This document shows positions 41,212 through 49,732 of a stretch of 64,000 bases of DNA, piece by piece. The translations under genes and the position numbers were made by a program. The stretch's first letter is position 1. The number at the start of each line of letters is the position of its first letter. The stretch comes from GCA-2733415 sp965178635. GTDB taxonomy: Bacteria; Bacteroidota; Bacteroidia; Flavobacteriales; Flavobacteriaceae. The stretch is from NCBI GenBank assembly GCA_965178635.1, contig CBCXVT010000030.1, forward strand, positions 272,116 to 336,115, given 5' to 3'. The notes beneath the pieces are model-generated. The model searched no databases. It was not told the origin of the DNA and was given only the letters and a program-made list of their open reading frames with translations.

Positions 41212-43629
41212 TTATATGTTTTTTATTAATCTTAGTATGTCTCCAAATACACCTCTTGCAGTTACTTCTGCTCCTGCACCTGCGCCCTGAATAACAATTG
41301 GTTGCTCTCCATAGGACTCAGTATAAATTTCAAAAATAGCATCTGACCCTTTTAAGCCTCCTAATGGTGAGTTGATTGGTACTGAGACTAATTTAACATT
41401 TAATGCTCCCTTATCTTTTGACAAATCACCAGATAATTCACCTATATATCTTAATACATGATTTTCTTTTTGTGTTGCTTTTACAGTTTTAAAATGATCA
41501 TCTAAGCTATTTAAGGAATTTAAAAACTCTGTGTTTGAGATATACCTAAACTCTTTTGGAATCAAGTTTTCTACATTTACGTCCGATAGTTCATTATGTA
41601 AATCTAATTCTCTGGCTAAAATCAATAACTTTCTTGCTACATCGTTTCCACACAAATCTTCTCTAGGGTCTGGCTCAGTAAACCCTTTTGAGATTGCTTC
41701 TTTAAGAATATCACTGAAGGTTTTATCTTCTGAAGAAAAGTTGTTGAATAAATAACTTAATGAACCAGAAAAAACGCCTCTAATTTTAGTAATGTTCTCA
41801 CCAGAATCATGTAAAAGTTTTATCGTATCTATAAGTGGTAATCCTGCGCCAACATTAGTTTCGTATAAATATGATTTACAATTTCTGTTTAGTTCTTGCC
41901 TAAGTGTTTGGTAAAACTCATTAGAGATTGTATTTGCGATTTTATTAGAAGATACAAGATCAAAACCTTCTTCAATTAGCGGAATGTAATTGTTAACAAA
42001 ATCAGAATTAGCTGTGTTGTCAACAGCAATTAAGTTTTCAAGATGATGTTCTTTTGCATAATCAAAAAGATGTTTTAAGTTGTAGTTTTCAATACCATCA
42101 GCCTCTAATTCGTGCTCCCAATTTTTAGAAACACCATCTTTATTTAATACTAACTTTTTGGAATTAGCTATTGCAATAATATTTAACTGTACCTGTCTGC
42201 GTTTTAAAACTGATTTTGAATTGATTAGTATTTGATTAATTAATGCACTACCAACTAATCCTTTTCCAAAAATGGCAATATTAATTTTTTTAGCAATACC
42301 AAACACTTGACCATGAATAACATTAATAGCTTTGTTTAGTTGATCTTTTTTAACTACTAAACTCACATTCTTTCCTGTTATGGTGTTATTGAAAAGTAGT
42401 GGCGTAATTTTATTTTTAATTAAAGCATTGAAAGGTTTGTTAAATTCATTCAGTTCTTGTCCAATGATAGATAATACAGCCACCTCATCTATTATGGTTA
42501 TTTTATTAACATCTTTTTTATATAAATCTGTTTCAAATTCTTTTTCTAATGCTATTAATGCTTCCGTTGCTTTCTGAGCATTAATAACTAAACCTATACC
42601 TCTTTCGGAAGATCCTTGAGAAATAATGCTTACACTAATATTATTTTTTCCTAAAGCATTAAATATTCTCGCGTCTATTCCTGGTTTACCTAATAAGCCT
42701 CTACCTTCAAAGCTTAATAAGGCAACATCATCTAATACCGAGATGGATTTGATGCCTTTTGATGTGCTATGTTTACTAATTAATGTACCCTTGTCAGTGG
42801 TGTTAAATGTGTTTAATATGCGTAATGGGATATGTTTCTCTATAAGAGGTAAAATTGTTTTAGCATGTAGTATATTTGCTCCAAAATTGGCTAATTCATT
42901 AGCTTCACTATATGATAACTGCTCAATTTTTTTTGCATCTGTTACTAAATCTGGGTTAGCTGTAAAAATTCCGTTTACATGCGTGTAACTCTCTACTTCT
43001 TGAGCATTTAGGTAATTTGCAAATAACGATGCAGTGTAGTTACTGCCATTTCTTCCTAATGTGGTTGTTTCACCTTCCAAATTAGCCGCGATAAAACCAG
43101 AGACAATGTGAATATTGTTTTTTGTAGATGCCTTAAAAAAGCTTTCAATATTTAACTGAGTTTCTTTTTCTAAAGTAATAGCATCTCCAAAGTTACTATT
43201 GGTTTTTACAAGTGCTCTTGAATCAACAGCACTTGCTTCTATACCTTGTTTTGCTAATAATGCCGTTATTGTTTTAACAGATAGAAGCTCGCCATAAGCT
43301 AAAACCTCATCTCTTATTTTACTGCTGTAATCTCCTAGGTATTGAACACCTCTAAAAAGGGTATATAATTTTGAAAAATCATCTTCAAAATTGATGTTGT
43401 AAAATGGGAGCAATTGCTCTTTTTTGAATGCTTCAAAGTTTGCTCTAAAGTCTTGTTTTGACTTTGCTAATTCTAAAAGGGCTTCCAATTGGTTTGTTGT
43501 GTTTCCTCTTGCTGAAACAATGATAATAATCTTATCATTACTTTTTGATTTTTCAGAAATGATATTTAATACAGTATTAATACCTTTACCATTTGCTAAT
43601 GATTTTCCTCCGAATTTTATAATTTTCAT
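41212..43629 (-). CDS. thrA: Bifunctional aspartate kinase/homoserine dehydrogenase
   Basis: An 805-residue fusion supplying homoserine. The aspartate kinase part runs from 1 to about 450 (KIIKFGGKSLANGKGINTVL, GFIAANLEGETTTLGRNGSN) and includes two ACT regulatory regions (about 300-450, VALLSFEGRGLLGKPGIDAR). The homoserine dehydrogenase part runs from about 455 to the end (INIAIFGKGLVGSALI, SSNKIANTISNEFYQ, ETNVGAGLPLIDTIK, GFTEPDPREDLCGNDVARKL). It lies 14 bases after the metX-like gene under a SAM-I riboswitch, so flux is directed to methionine. Confidence 0.94.
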   Translation of the reverse strand: MKIIKFGGKSLANGKGINTVLNIISEKSKSNDKIIIIVSARGNTTNQLEALLELAKSKQDFRANFEAFKKEQLLPFYNINFEDDFSKLYTLFRGVQYLGDYSSKIRDEVLAYGELLSVKTITALLAKQGIEASAVDSRALVKTNSNFGDAITLEKETQLNIESFFKASTKNNIHIVSGFIAANLEGETTTLGRNGSNYTASLFANYLNAQEVESYTHVNGIFTANPDLVTDAKKIEQLSYSEANELANFGANILHAKTILPLIEKHIPLRILNTFNTTDKGTLISKHSTSKGIKSISVLDDVALLSFEGRGLLGKPGIDARIFNALGKNNISVSIISQGSSERGIGLVINAQKATEALIALEKEFETDLYKKDVNKITIIDEVAVLSIIGQELNEFNKPFNALIKNKITPLLFNNTITGKNVSLVVKKDQLNKAINVIHGQVFGIAKKINIAIFGKGLVGSALINQILINSKSVLKRRQVQLNIIAIANSKKLVLNKDGVSKNWEHELEADGIENYNLKHLFDYAKEHHLENLIAVDNTANSDFVNNYIPLIEEGFDLVSSNKIANTISNEFYQTLRQELNRNCKSYLYETNVGAGLPLIDTIKLLHDSGENITKIRGVFSGSLSYLFNNFSSEDKTFSDILKEAISKGFTEPDPREDLCGNDVARKLLILARELDLHNELSDVNVENLIPKEFRYISNTEFLNSLNSLDDHFKTVKATQKENHVLRYIGELSGDLSKDKGALNVKLVSVPINSPLGGLKGSDAIFEIYTESYGEQPIVIQGAGAGAEVTARGVFGDILRLIKNI

Positions 43630-43643
43630 GTTAATTCTTTTTT

Positions 43644-44627
43644 TTATGGTTGTTCAACCAATGTGTTTGATTTAAAAATATGTTGCAGTAAAACTTCTAA
43701 CTGTTCATATTCAATTAGGAAGGCGTCATGCCCGTGAACAGATTGTATTTCGCCATAATGCACATTACTTTTTACTTTTGACAAGCTTAAAAAACTTTCT
43801 ATATTTTCTTTAGCGGTAAAAAACATGTCGCTATTAATACCAATCATATAAATGTTAGATCGAATTGCAGATGCGACTTCTAAAAAACTCTCTCTACCTC
43901 TTGTAATATCTATTGTGCCTAACAAGTGATTAACAAGTTTGTAAGAATTTACCGAAAAACGTTTTTGTAACTTATTGCCATGATGTAATAGCCAGCTTTC
44001 AACTTCTGTAGTATTTGTAGAACTATTTCGATTTCTGTTGAATTTTATGCGATACGATTCTGGTGTTCTGTACAAATTCATGGCATGAACTCTAGCATCA
44101 TGAACCGGATTTTTCGAATTAGTTAGTATTAACTCTTGAACTTTGGTATTCGCTATAATCCAGTCTGTTGATTTCCAATCTGTAGCTATTGGAATTAAGT
44201 TGTCTATGAAATTAGGATGTAAAGCGGCTAATTCCCAAGCAATACCTCCACCAATTGAACCGCCAATTGCTGCATAAAGTTTGGTTATTTTTAAGCGGTT
44301 TAACCCAATTTTAAAAAGTCTAGAGACATCTCTAACTGTAAAGTCTGAGTAAGATTCTAGATGAAAATTATTAGCACCGTTTCCAGGGATATTAAAAGCG
44401 ATTACTGAATATGTATTAGTATTGATAAGTTTTTGATGTCCAATAATTGACTTCCACCAACCATCTTTACCACTTGCATTACTATTGCCAGTTAAACTAT
44501 GGTTAACTAATACAACTGGTGCTTTACCTATCTCTAAACCAAATATTTGGTATGATAAAATAATAGAGGAGTACGTGGTTCCGTTTTCGGTAGTGAAATC
44601 CGAAATAGTTAAATGTTTTAAATCCAA
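43644..44627 (-). CDS. metX: Homoserine O-acyltransferase-like alpha/beta hydrolase
   Basis: A 327-residue alpha/beta hydrolase of the MetX family: oxyanion/N-terminal VVLVNHSLTGNSNASGKDGW, nucleophile elbow AAIGGSIGGGIAWELAALHP (serine after GG), and late acid/base residues near GINSDMFF and SVHGHDAFLIEYEQL. It is shorter than the usual 350-380. The start must be TTG at 44625-44627, because no ATG exists before the first conserved strand and an in-frame stop lies upstream. The TTG sits at the junction of a 13-base tandem repeat. It is the first gene of the SAM-riboswitch unit. Confidence 0.85.
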   Translation of the reverse strand: MDLKHLTISDFTTENGTTYSSIILSYQIFGLEIGKAPVVLVNHSLTGNSNASGKDGWWKSIIGHQKLINTNTYSVIAFNIPGNGANNFHLESYSDFTVRDVSRLFKIGLNRLKITKLYAAIGGSIGGGIAWELAALHPNFIDNLIPIATDWKSTDWIIANTKVQELILTNSKNPVHDARVHAMNLYRTPESYRIKFNRNRNSSTNTTEVESWLLHHGNKLQKRFSVNSYKLVNHLLGTIDITRGRESFLEVASAIRSNIYMIGINSDMFFTAKENIESFLSLSKVKSNVHYGEIQSVHGHDAFLIEYEQLEVLLQHIFKSNTLVEQP

Positions 44628-44638
44628 TGTTTTAAATC
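44612..44638. repeat. 13-base tandem repeat across the metX start
   Basis: AATGTTTTAAATC occurs at 44612-44624 and again at 44626-44638, separated by one C. The TTG start codon of the metX-like gene (reverse strand) straddles the junction. The copy inside the gene encodes DLKH. Confidence 0.7.
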
Positions 44639-44967
44639 TATATGTTTTAATAAATGATGTTGTTTTGCCCTTTTATATGTTTTGATATTACTAAGGAAAC
44701 TCATGTTTAGGTAATATCAAATCATTGACAATAGCATCATATATGTATAGATATACTGACTTCTCTTTTGGGTAATAGTGTAAATTTTCATAAGTCTAAA
44801 AATTATAACTATTCAATAATGTGTAGATGATATAGCTGAATCAGCTAAATAACTTTAATGAATGTAAAGCATACAAACATTTTTATCTACTATAAGTAGA
44901 TATGGGTTATTAACAAGAAAAAATTGAGTGGATACTCTTTTATAAGTAATTAAAAAAAGAGTCTTTT

Positions 44968-45072
44968 GTTATCTACCCCAAGCTTACGCCAGGTAGAATG
45001 TAGCACCTTCTTTACAAAGTAAAGGGTTGCTAAGGCTTCAATGGGTCTATTCCCTCAGCCTTTCTTGATAAC
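44968..45072 (-). ncRNA. SAM-I riboswitch upstream of metX-thrA-metZ
   Basis: Reverse strand: P1 arm GTTATC, AAGAAAGGCTGAGGG, TTGAAGCCTTAGCAACC, GGTGCTACATTCTACC and closing GATAAC, the same core as the copy at 29498-29605. Downstream, ACTCTTTT/AAAAGAGT and a short GAGT/ACTC stem followed by AATTTTTT compete for the same bases and may be the expression platform, although the second stem has only 4 pairs. The remaining 340 bases to the metX start hold no gene that I can recognise. Confidence 0.93.
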
Positions 45073-45253
45073 ATCTAATAAATAATGAACGGTTGTATTA
45101 TGGTTACAAATATAACAACAAAAAAAGTTAATAAACATCAAATAATTTAAAATACTTTATAAAGTCAATAATGATAAGGGTTAGCGTAAGAGTATTTGGA
45201 TAATAAAAATGATAGTATTTAAAAACTAGAAGAGATATTTAATATAAATGCAG

Positions 45254-45261
45254 TAGTTTTG
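45254..45261 (+). promoter_or_regulatory. Possible -7 element for the B12 import operon
   Basis: TAGTTTTG fits TAnnTTTG and lies 30 bases before the TTG start. No TTTG is present at the expected -33 position. No cobalamin riboswitch is visible in this gap, unlike the btuB locus. Confidence 0.3.
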
Positions 45262-45291
45262 AGTTGTAAATAACTCATAAAAAATAATATC

Positions 45292-46017
45292 TTGAAAAAA
45301 GCAGTTTTTAATTGGAGTGGAGGTAAGGATAGTGCTTTGGCATTGCATTACATTCAACAGAATAAAGAGTATAGTATTGAAACGCTATTGACTTCTGTTA
45401 ATGATGAGTTTGATAGAATATCTATGCACGGTGTACGTTCGGAGTTATTGCATCAGCAAGTAGCAGAGTTAGGATTAGCTTTACAAGAGTTGCGTTTACC
45501 AGAGAAGCCAACAATGGCAGAATATAATGAGTTGCTTACAAATCTGAATACCGATTTAAAATCAAAAGGCATAGATCACAGTATTTTTGGAGATATTTTT
45601 TTAGAAGATTTAAAAGCATATAGAGAACAGCAATTGGCTAATGTTGGTATAAAAGCACATTTTCCACTATGGAAAAGAAACACTAGAGAACTAGTGCACG
45701 AGTTTATCGATTTAGGATTCAAAACTATTTTAGTGTGTACAAAAGGAGAGCTTTTAGGAAAAGAATTTGTAGGCGAAATCATCACTAAAGATTTCTTAAA
45801 AGAATTGCCTAAAAATGTTGATCCTTGTGGTGAAAACGGCGAATTTCACACATTTGTTTTTGATGGGCCAATATTTAAAAACCCAATAAAATTTGATATT
45901 GGGGAAAAAATATACAGAACTTACGATGCGCCAAAAAGTAAAGAAGATGCATGTTTTTCAAGTACACCTAGCACTAAAGAAATGGGCTTCCATTTCTGCG
46001 ATTTAATTCCTAAATAA
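45292..46017 (+). CDS. DUF71/COG2102 PP-loop ATPase, B12-associated (first copy)
   Basis: A 241-residue protein annotated elsewhere as diphthine-ammonia ligase-like. Start is TTG: an in-frame stop lies 7 codons upstream and the PP-loop NWSGGKDSALAL begins at residue 7. Further family motifs are FGDIFLEDLKAYREQQL, FPLWKRNTRELVHEFIDLGF and the C-terminal DPCGENGEFHTFVFDGPIF. Bacteria lack diphthamide. A published genomic survey of DUF71/COG2102 separated a bacterial group linked to B12 salvage, and this gene begins an operon with BtuF, BtuC and BtuD. Role: inferred B12 salvage, reaction unknown. Confidence 0.85.
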   Translation: MKKAVFNWSGGKDSALALHYIQQNKEYSIETLLTSVNDEFDRISMHGVRSELLHQQVAELGLALQELRLPEKPTMAEYNELLTNLNTDLKSKGIDHSIFGDIFLEDLKAYREQQLANVGIKAHFPLWKRNTRELVHEFIDLGFKTILVCTKGELLGKEFVGEIITKDFLKELPKNVDPCGENGEFHTFVFDGPIFKNPIKFDIGEKIYRTYDAPKSKEDACFSSTPSTKEMGFHFCDLIPK

Positions 46018-46022
46018 TAATT

Positions 46023-47162
46023 ATGAAGAAGTTTATATCAGTATTAGTATTGTTTTTATTGTGTTTTGTGTCGTGTAAAGAAACACCAAAAACAGTCCTT
46101 AAAACAGATTCGAAAACATCAACTCATATAAAGTTAAAATATGCAACAGGTTTTACAATAGATAAATTTGAAGGCTACAGTGTTGTGCAATTGAATAGTC
46201 CATGGCCAAATGCTGAAAAACAGTTTAAGTATGTGTTATTAGAAAAGGGCGTTAAAGTTCCTAAAAACATAAAGTATGATGCTTTAGTACACGTGCCTCT
46301 AGAAAAAATTGTGGTGACTTCTACTACACATATTCCGTTGCTAGAGGCGCTTGGGGAAGAACATAAATTAGTAGGGTTCCCAAATACAAAATATATTTCA
46401 TCTCCTAAAACCAGGCAATTAATAAAAGAACAAAAAGTAGTTGAGCTTGGTGAAAACGAAAGTATAAATACTGAGTTGTTATTAGATATGGAGCCTGATG
46501 CAGTCATCGGGTTTGCTATAAATGGTAATAACAAAACGTTCAGAACCATTCAAAATGCAGGTATTCCAGTACTGTATAATGCAGCGTGGATAGAAAAGAA
46601 TATTTTAGGTAGAACTGAATGGATTAAGTTTTTTGGATGCTTATTTCAAAAAGAAAAATTAGCAGATGATATTTTTAAAAAGATTGAATCTGAATACAAC
46701 ATGGCCAAAGATATTGCAACAAGTATTGAGAAAAAGCCAACAGTATTAGCAGGCTCAATGTTTAAAGATATTTGGCATGTGCCTTACGGAAATTCTTGGG
46801 CGGCTCAGTTTATTACAGATGCCGGAGGTGATTATTTATGGAAAGACTCTAAAGGTTCTGGAAGTATTTCTTTAAATATAGAAAGTGTTTTAGAAAAAGC
46901 GCAACAAGCAGATTATTGGATTACTTTAGGAACTGAAACTTCTAAAAATCAACTGAATGATAGAAACGTTCACTATAAACAATTTGAAGCTTTTGAAAAA
47001 GGTAATACGTTCATAGCTAATGCAACTGGAGAAACGGGTGGCTTGTTATTTTATGAATTAGGACCAAACCGTCCAGATTTAATTTTAAAAGATTTGATAT
47101 CTGTTTTTCATCCAGAGTTGGTGCCCAATCATAAATTAGTTTTTTACAGCCAATTAAAATGA
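46023..47162 (+). CDS. btuF: ABC transporter substrate-binding lipoprotein (BtuF type)
   Basis: A 379-residue lipoprotein (signal with LLCFVSC, cysteine at residue 18). It has the two-lobed helical-backbone fold of the BtuF/FhuD class: IVVTSTTHIPLLEALGEEHK, the long central helix (about 220-245) and ANATGETGGLLFYELGPNRP. Inferred ligand is cobalamin or a related corrinoid, because the permease, ATPase and B12-associated DUF71 genes accompany it. An iron-siderophore ligand is the alternative. Its stop overlaps the second DUF71 start by 4 bases. Confidence 0.85.
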   Translation: MKKFISVLVLFLLCFVSCKETPKTVLKTDSKTSTHIKLKYATGFTIDKFEGYSVVQLNSPWPNAEKQFKYVLLEKGVKVPKNIKYDALVHVPLEKIVVTSTTHIPLLEALGEEHKLVGFPNTKYISSPKTRQLIKEQKVVELGENESINTELLLDMEPDAVIGFAINGNNKTFRTIQNAGIPVLYNAAWIEKNILGRTEWIKFFGCLFQKEKLADDIFKKIESEYNMAKDIATSIEKKPTVLAGSMFKDIWHVPYGNSWAAQFITDAGGDYLWKDSKGSGSISLNIESVLEKAQQADYWITLGTETSKNQLNDRNVHYKQFEAFEKGNTFIANATGETGGLLFYELGPNRPDLILKDLISVFHPELVPNHKLVFYSQLK

Positions 47163-47800
47163 GAATATTAAGTTCTTGGAGTGGTGGAAAAGATAGTTGC
47201 TACGCTTTAATAAAAGCTATTGAAGAAGGAGGGCAAGTTCAAGTTTTGTTAAACATGATGAATGAAAACGGAAAGATTTCAAGATCTCATGGTATTCCGT
47301 TAGTAGTATTGCAACAGCAAGCTGCATCTATAGGTGTTCCCTTGGCAACATGTCAAGCAACATGGGCAGAGTATGAAGTAATGTTTATTGAAACACTACA
47401 AAAGTTAACTTCAGAATACAATTTAAATACAGCAGTTTTTGGTGATATCGACATTGAGTCTCATAAAGCCTGGGAAGAAAAAGTATGCAAGGCTGCTAAC
47501 TTGAAAGCTTATTTACCTTTATGGCAAGGTCAACGTAAGCAGTTAGTCATAGATATGATAAATGCTGGGATTAAAGCTGTAATTGTATCATGTAATACAA
47601 TGTTAGGGAAATCTTTTTTAGGGCGAGAAATTAATTTAGAGTTACTTGATGAACTTGAGAATTTAGGGGTTGACTGTTGTGGGGAGAATGGTGAATACCA
47701 TACTTTGGTTGTTGATTGCCCGTTGTTTAAGAACTCAATAAATCTTCCTGAGTTTAAGAAAGTACAGCATGAAAATTATTGCTTTATTGATTGGGATTGA
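47159..47800 (+). CDS. DUF71/COG2102 PP-loop ATPase, B12-associated (second copy)
   Basis: A 213-residue paralogue of the first gene of this operon. PP-loop WSGGKDSCYALIKAIEEGG at residue 7, FGDIDIESHKAWEEKVCKAA, LPLWQGQRKQLVIDMINAGI, and CCGENGEYHTLVVDCPLF near the end. Two copies that differ in their substrate-facing parts (for example DPCGENGEF against DCCGENGEY) suggest different substrates or a heteromer. It overlaps the binding-protein gene by ATGA, so the two are translationally coupled. Reaction unknown. Confidence 0.85.
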   Translation: MRILSSWSGGKDSCYALIKAIEEGGQVQVLLNMMNENGKISRSHGIPLVVLQQQAASIGVPLATCQATWAEYEVMFIETLQKLTSEYNLNTAVFGDIDIESHKAWEEKVCKAANLKAYLPLWQGQRKQLVIDMINAGIKAVIVSCNTMLGKSFLGREINLELLDELENLGVDCCGENGEYHTLVVDCPLFKNSINLPEFKKVQHENYCFIDWD

Positions 47801-47842
47801 TACCACTATTAATTTGTATTTTTACGCATAAATAAGTTTTAA

Positions 47843-48874
47843 TTGAAATCCATAACATCAAATTCACCAACTTTTATCATACTCTTAGTATTGCTAATTG
47901 CACTGCTATTTATTAATATTAGTCTGGGCTCTATTAGTATACCGATTGATGCTATTATCTCAATTTTATGTGATGACCCTTCAGTAAAATCTTCATGGCG
48001 ACATATTTTATTAAATTATAGAATACCAAAAGCCATTACAGCAATTTTGGTAGGGTCAGGTTTAGGAACTGCAGGTTTGTTGATGCAGACCTTGTTTAGA
48101 AACCCATTGGCAGGACCTTATGTTTTAGGACTGAGTTCAGGAGCAAGTTTAGGAGTTGCAATAATTATTTTAGGCTCTTCTTTTTTTGGAGTTGGTTTTG
48201 CTAGTTTATTATTGTCAAAATGGAGTATTGTTTTAGCATCAAGTGTTGGGAGCTTCTTGGTGTTACTCGCCGTTGTTTTAATGAGTATCAGAGTAAAAGA
48301 TACTATGGCTATTTTAATTATCGGATTAATGTTTGCGAGTGTCACTGCAGCTATTGTAAGTGTACTGTCTTATTTCTCTACAGCAGAACAATTACAGCGT
48401 TATGTGTTTTGGAGTTTTGGTAGTTTGGGAAATCTGGCTACAGATGAATTGATAATATTATCAGTAATTACTTTGACAGGTTTATTTTTGGCTGTTGTTT
48501 CTATAAAAACTTTGAATTCATTGTTATTAGGTGATCAATACGCAAGAAGCCTAGGAGTGAATATCAAGAGGGCTCGATTAATTGTTATTGTGTCTACAAG
48601 TTTATTAGCAGGAAGTATAACAGCTTTTGTGGGACCAATTGCGTTTGTTGGTTTGGCAGTTCCGCATTTAACCAAATTGTTTTTTAATACATCTAATCAT
48701 AAAGTGTTAGTGCCTGCAGTAATGCTGTCAGGAAGTATATTATTATTGGTATGTGATAGTATTTCTCAATTGCCAATGAGTGAGCTAACATTGCCTATTA
48801 ATGCAGTTACTTCACTATTTGGTGCGCCAGTAGTCATTTGGTTGCTAGTTAGAAAAAAGAAATTGTTTGTGTAA
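47843..48874 (+). CDS. btuC: ABC transporter permease (FecCD/BtuC family)
   Basis: A 343-residue polytopic membrane protein with about ten hydrophobic segments and FecCD motifs: YRIPKAITAILVGSGLGTAG, MQTLFRNPLAGPYVLGLSSG, and VAVPHLTKLF before the late GAPVVIWLLVRKK end. Start is TTG at 47843, preceded directly by an in-frame TAA, with no ATG before the first helix. It overlaps the ATPase gene by one base (TAATG). The complex with BtuF and BtuD would import B12 across the inner membrane. Confidence 0.9.
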   Translation: MKSITSNSPTFIILLVLLIALLFINISLGSISIPIDAIISILCDDPSVKSSWRHILLNYRIPKAITAILVGSGLGTAGLLMQTLFRNPLAGPYVLGLSSGASLGVAIIILGSSFFGVGFASLLLSKWSIVLASSVGSFLVLLAVVLMSIRVKDTMAILIIGLMFASVTAAIVSVLSYFSTAEQLQRYVFWSFGSLGNLATDELIILSVITLTGLFLAVVSIKTLNSLLLGDQYARSLGVNIKRARLIVIVSTSLLAGSITAFVGPIAFVGLAVPHLTKLFFNTSNHKVLVPAVMLSGSILLLVCDSISQLPMSELTLPINAVTSLFGAPVVIWLLVRKKKLFV

Positions 48875-49668
48875 TGGAGCAGAACTTAAAAAAATATAGT
48901 GTTCTTAAGGCTGATAATTTATCTATTGGTTACCAAACAAAGCAAAAGAAAACGATTGTTGCTGAAAACATCAATTTTGAATTGCAAAAAGGGGAGTTAA
49001 TTGGTTTGATTGGGGCAAATGGTATTGGTAAATCCACATTATTAAAGACGTTAACTAAATCACATAAACCATTAAGTGGTAATATCTTTGTCAATGACGT
49101 TGATTTAAAAACAATATCAAATATAGATTTAGCAAAAATGCTGAGTGTGGTTTTAACTGAAAACGTATCGCAAACTAATTTATCTGTTCAGGAGTTAATT
49201 GCTTTAGGAAGACAACCATATACCAATTGGTTAGGTAGTCTTTCAGAAGAAGATATAATAAAAACAGAGCAAGCTATTGATGCAATTAAAATTCCGGATT
49301 TAGCACATAAAAATTGTTTCGAGTTGAGTGATGGTCAACTACAAAAAGTTATGTTGGCACGTGCTCTTGCTCAGGATACAGATATTATTGTTTTAGATGA
49401 ACCAACAACACATCTCGATTTGTACCATAAAGTCTCTGTGTTAAAACTCTTACAACATTTAGCTACAACAACTCAAAAAACAATTCTGTTTTCTACTCAT
49501 GAAATTAATGTTACCTTATCACTTTGTGATAAAATTTTAGTTATGAAAGAATCAGGAACTCAATTCGGAACACCAAAAGAGTTAATAGCACAAAACGCTT
49601 TTGACGATTTGTTTCCTGAAGACTTGGTTTTTTTTGATGCGGTAAGTAGTGCATTTAAAATAAAATAA
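48874..49668 (+). CDS. btuD: ABC transporter ATP-binding protein (BtuD/FecE type)
   Basis: A 264-residue ATPase with Walker A GANGIGKSTLLKTL (about residues 48-55), Q-loop region VLTENVSQTNLSVQELIALG, signature LSDGQLQKVMLARALAQ, Walker B DIIVLDEPTTHLDL and the H-loop STHEINVT. The LGRQPYTNWLG segment is typical of siderophore/B12 importers. It is the last gene of the B12 import operon. The ligand call comes from the operon context. Confidence 0.92.
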   Translation: MEQNLKKYSVLKADNLSIGYQTKQKKTIVAENINFELQKGELIGLIGANGIGKSTLLKTLTKSHKPLSGNIFVNDVDLKTISNIDLAKMLSVVLTENVSQTNLSVQELIALGRQPYTNWLGSLSEEDIIKTEQAIDAIKIPDLAHKNCFELSDGQLQKVMLARALAQDTDIIVLDEPTTHLDLYHKVSVLKLLQHLATTTQKTILFSTHEINVTLSLCDKILVMKESGTQFGTPKELIAQNAFDDLFPEDLVFFDAVSSAFKIK

Positions 49669-49732
49669 TCCTTCTAAGTTTACTAAGTAAAATCGAATTA
49701 TCTTTACCTAATAATATATCAGAATATACATC

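Noticed and set aside
45090..45291. A second cobalamin riboswitch before the B12 import operon
   Set aside because: I looked for the GGTG-AAAATCC-CCGCAACTGT and B12-box elements on both strands and found none.
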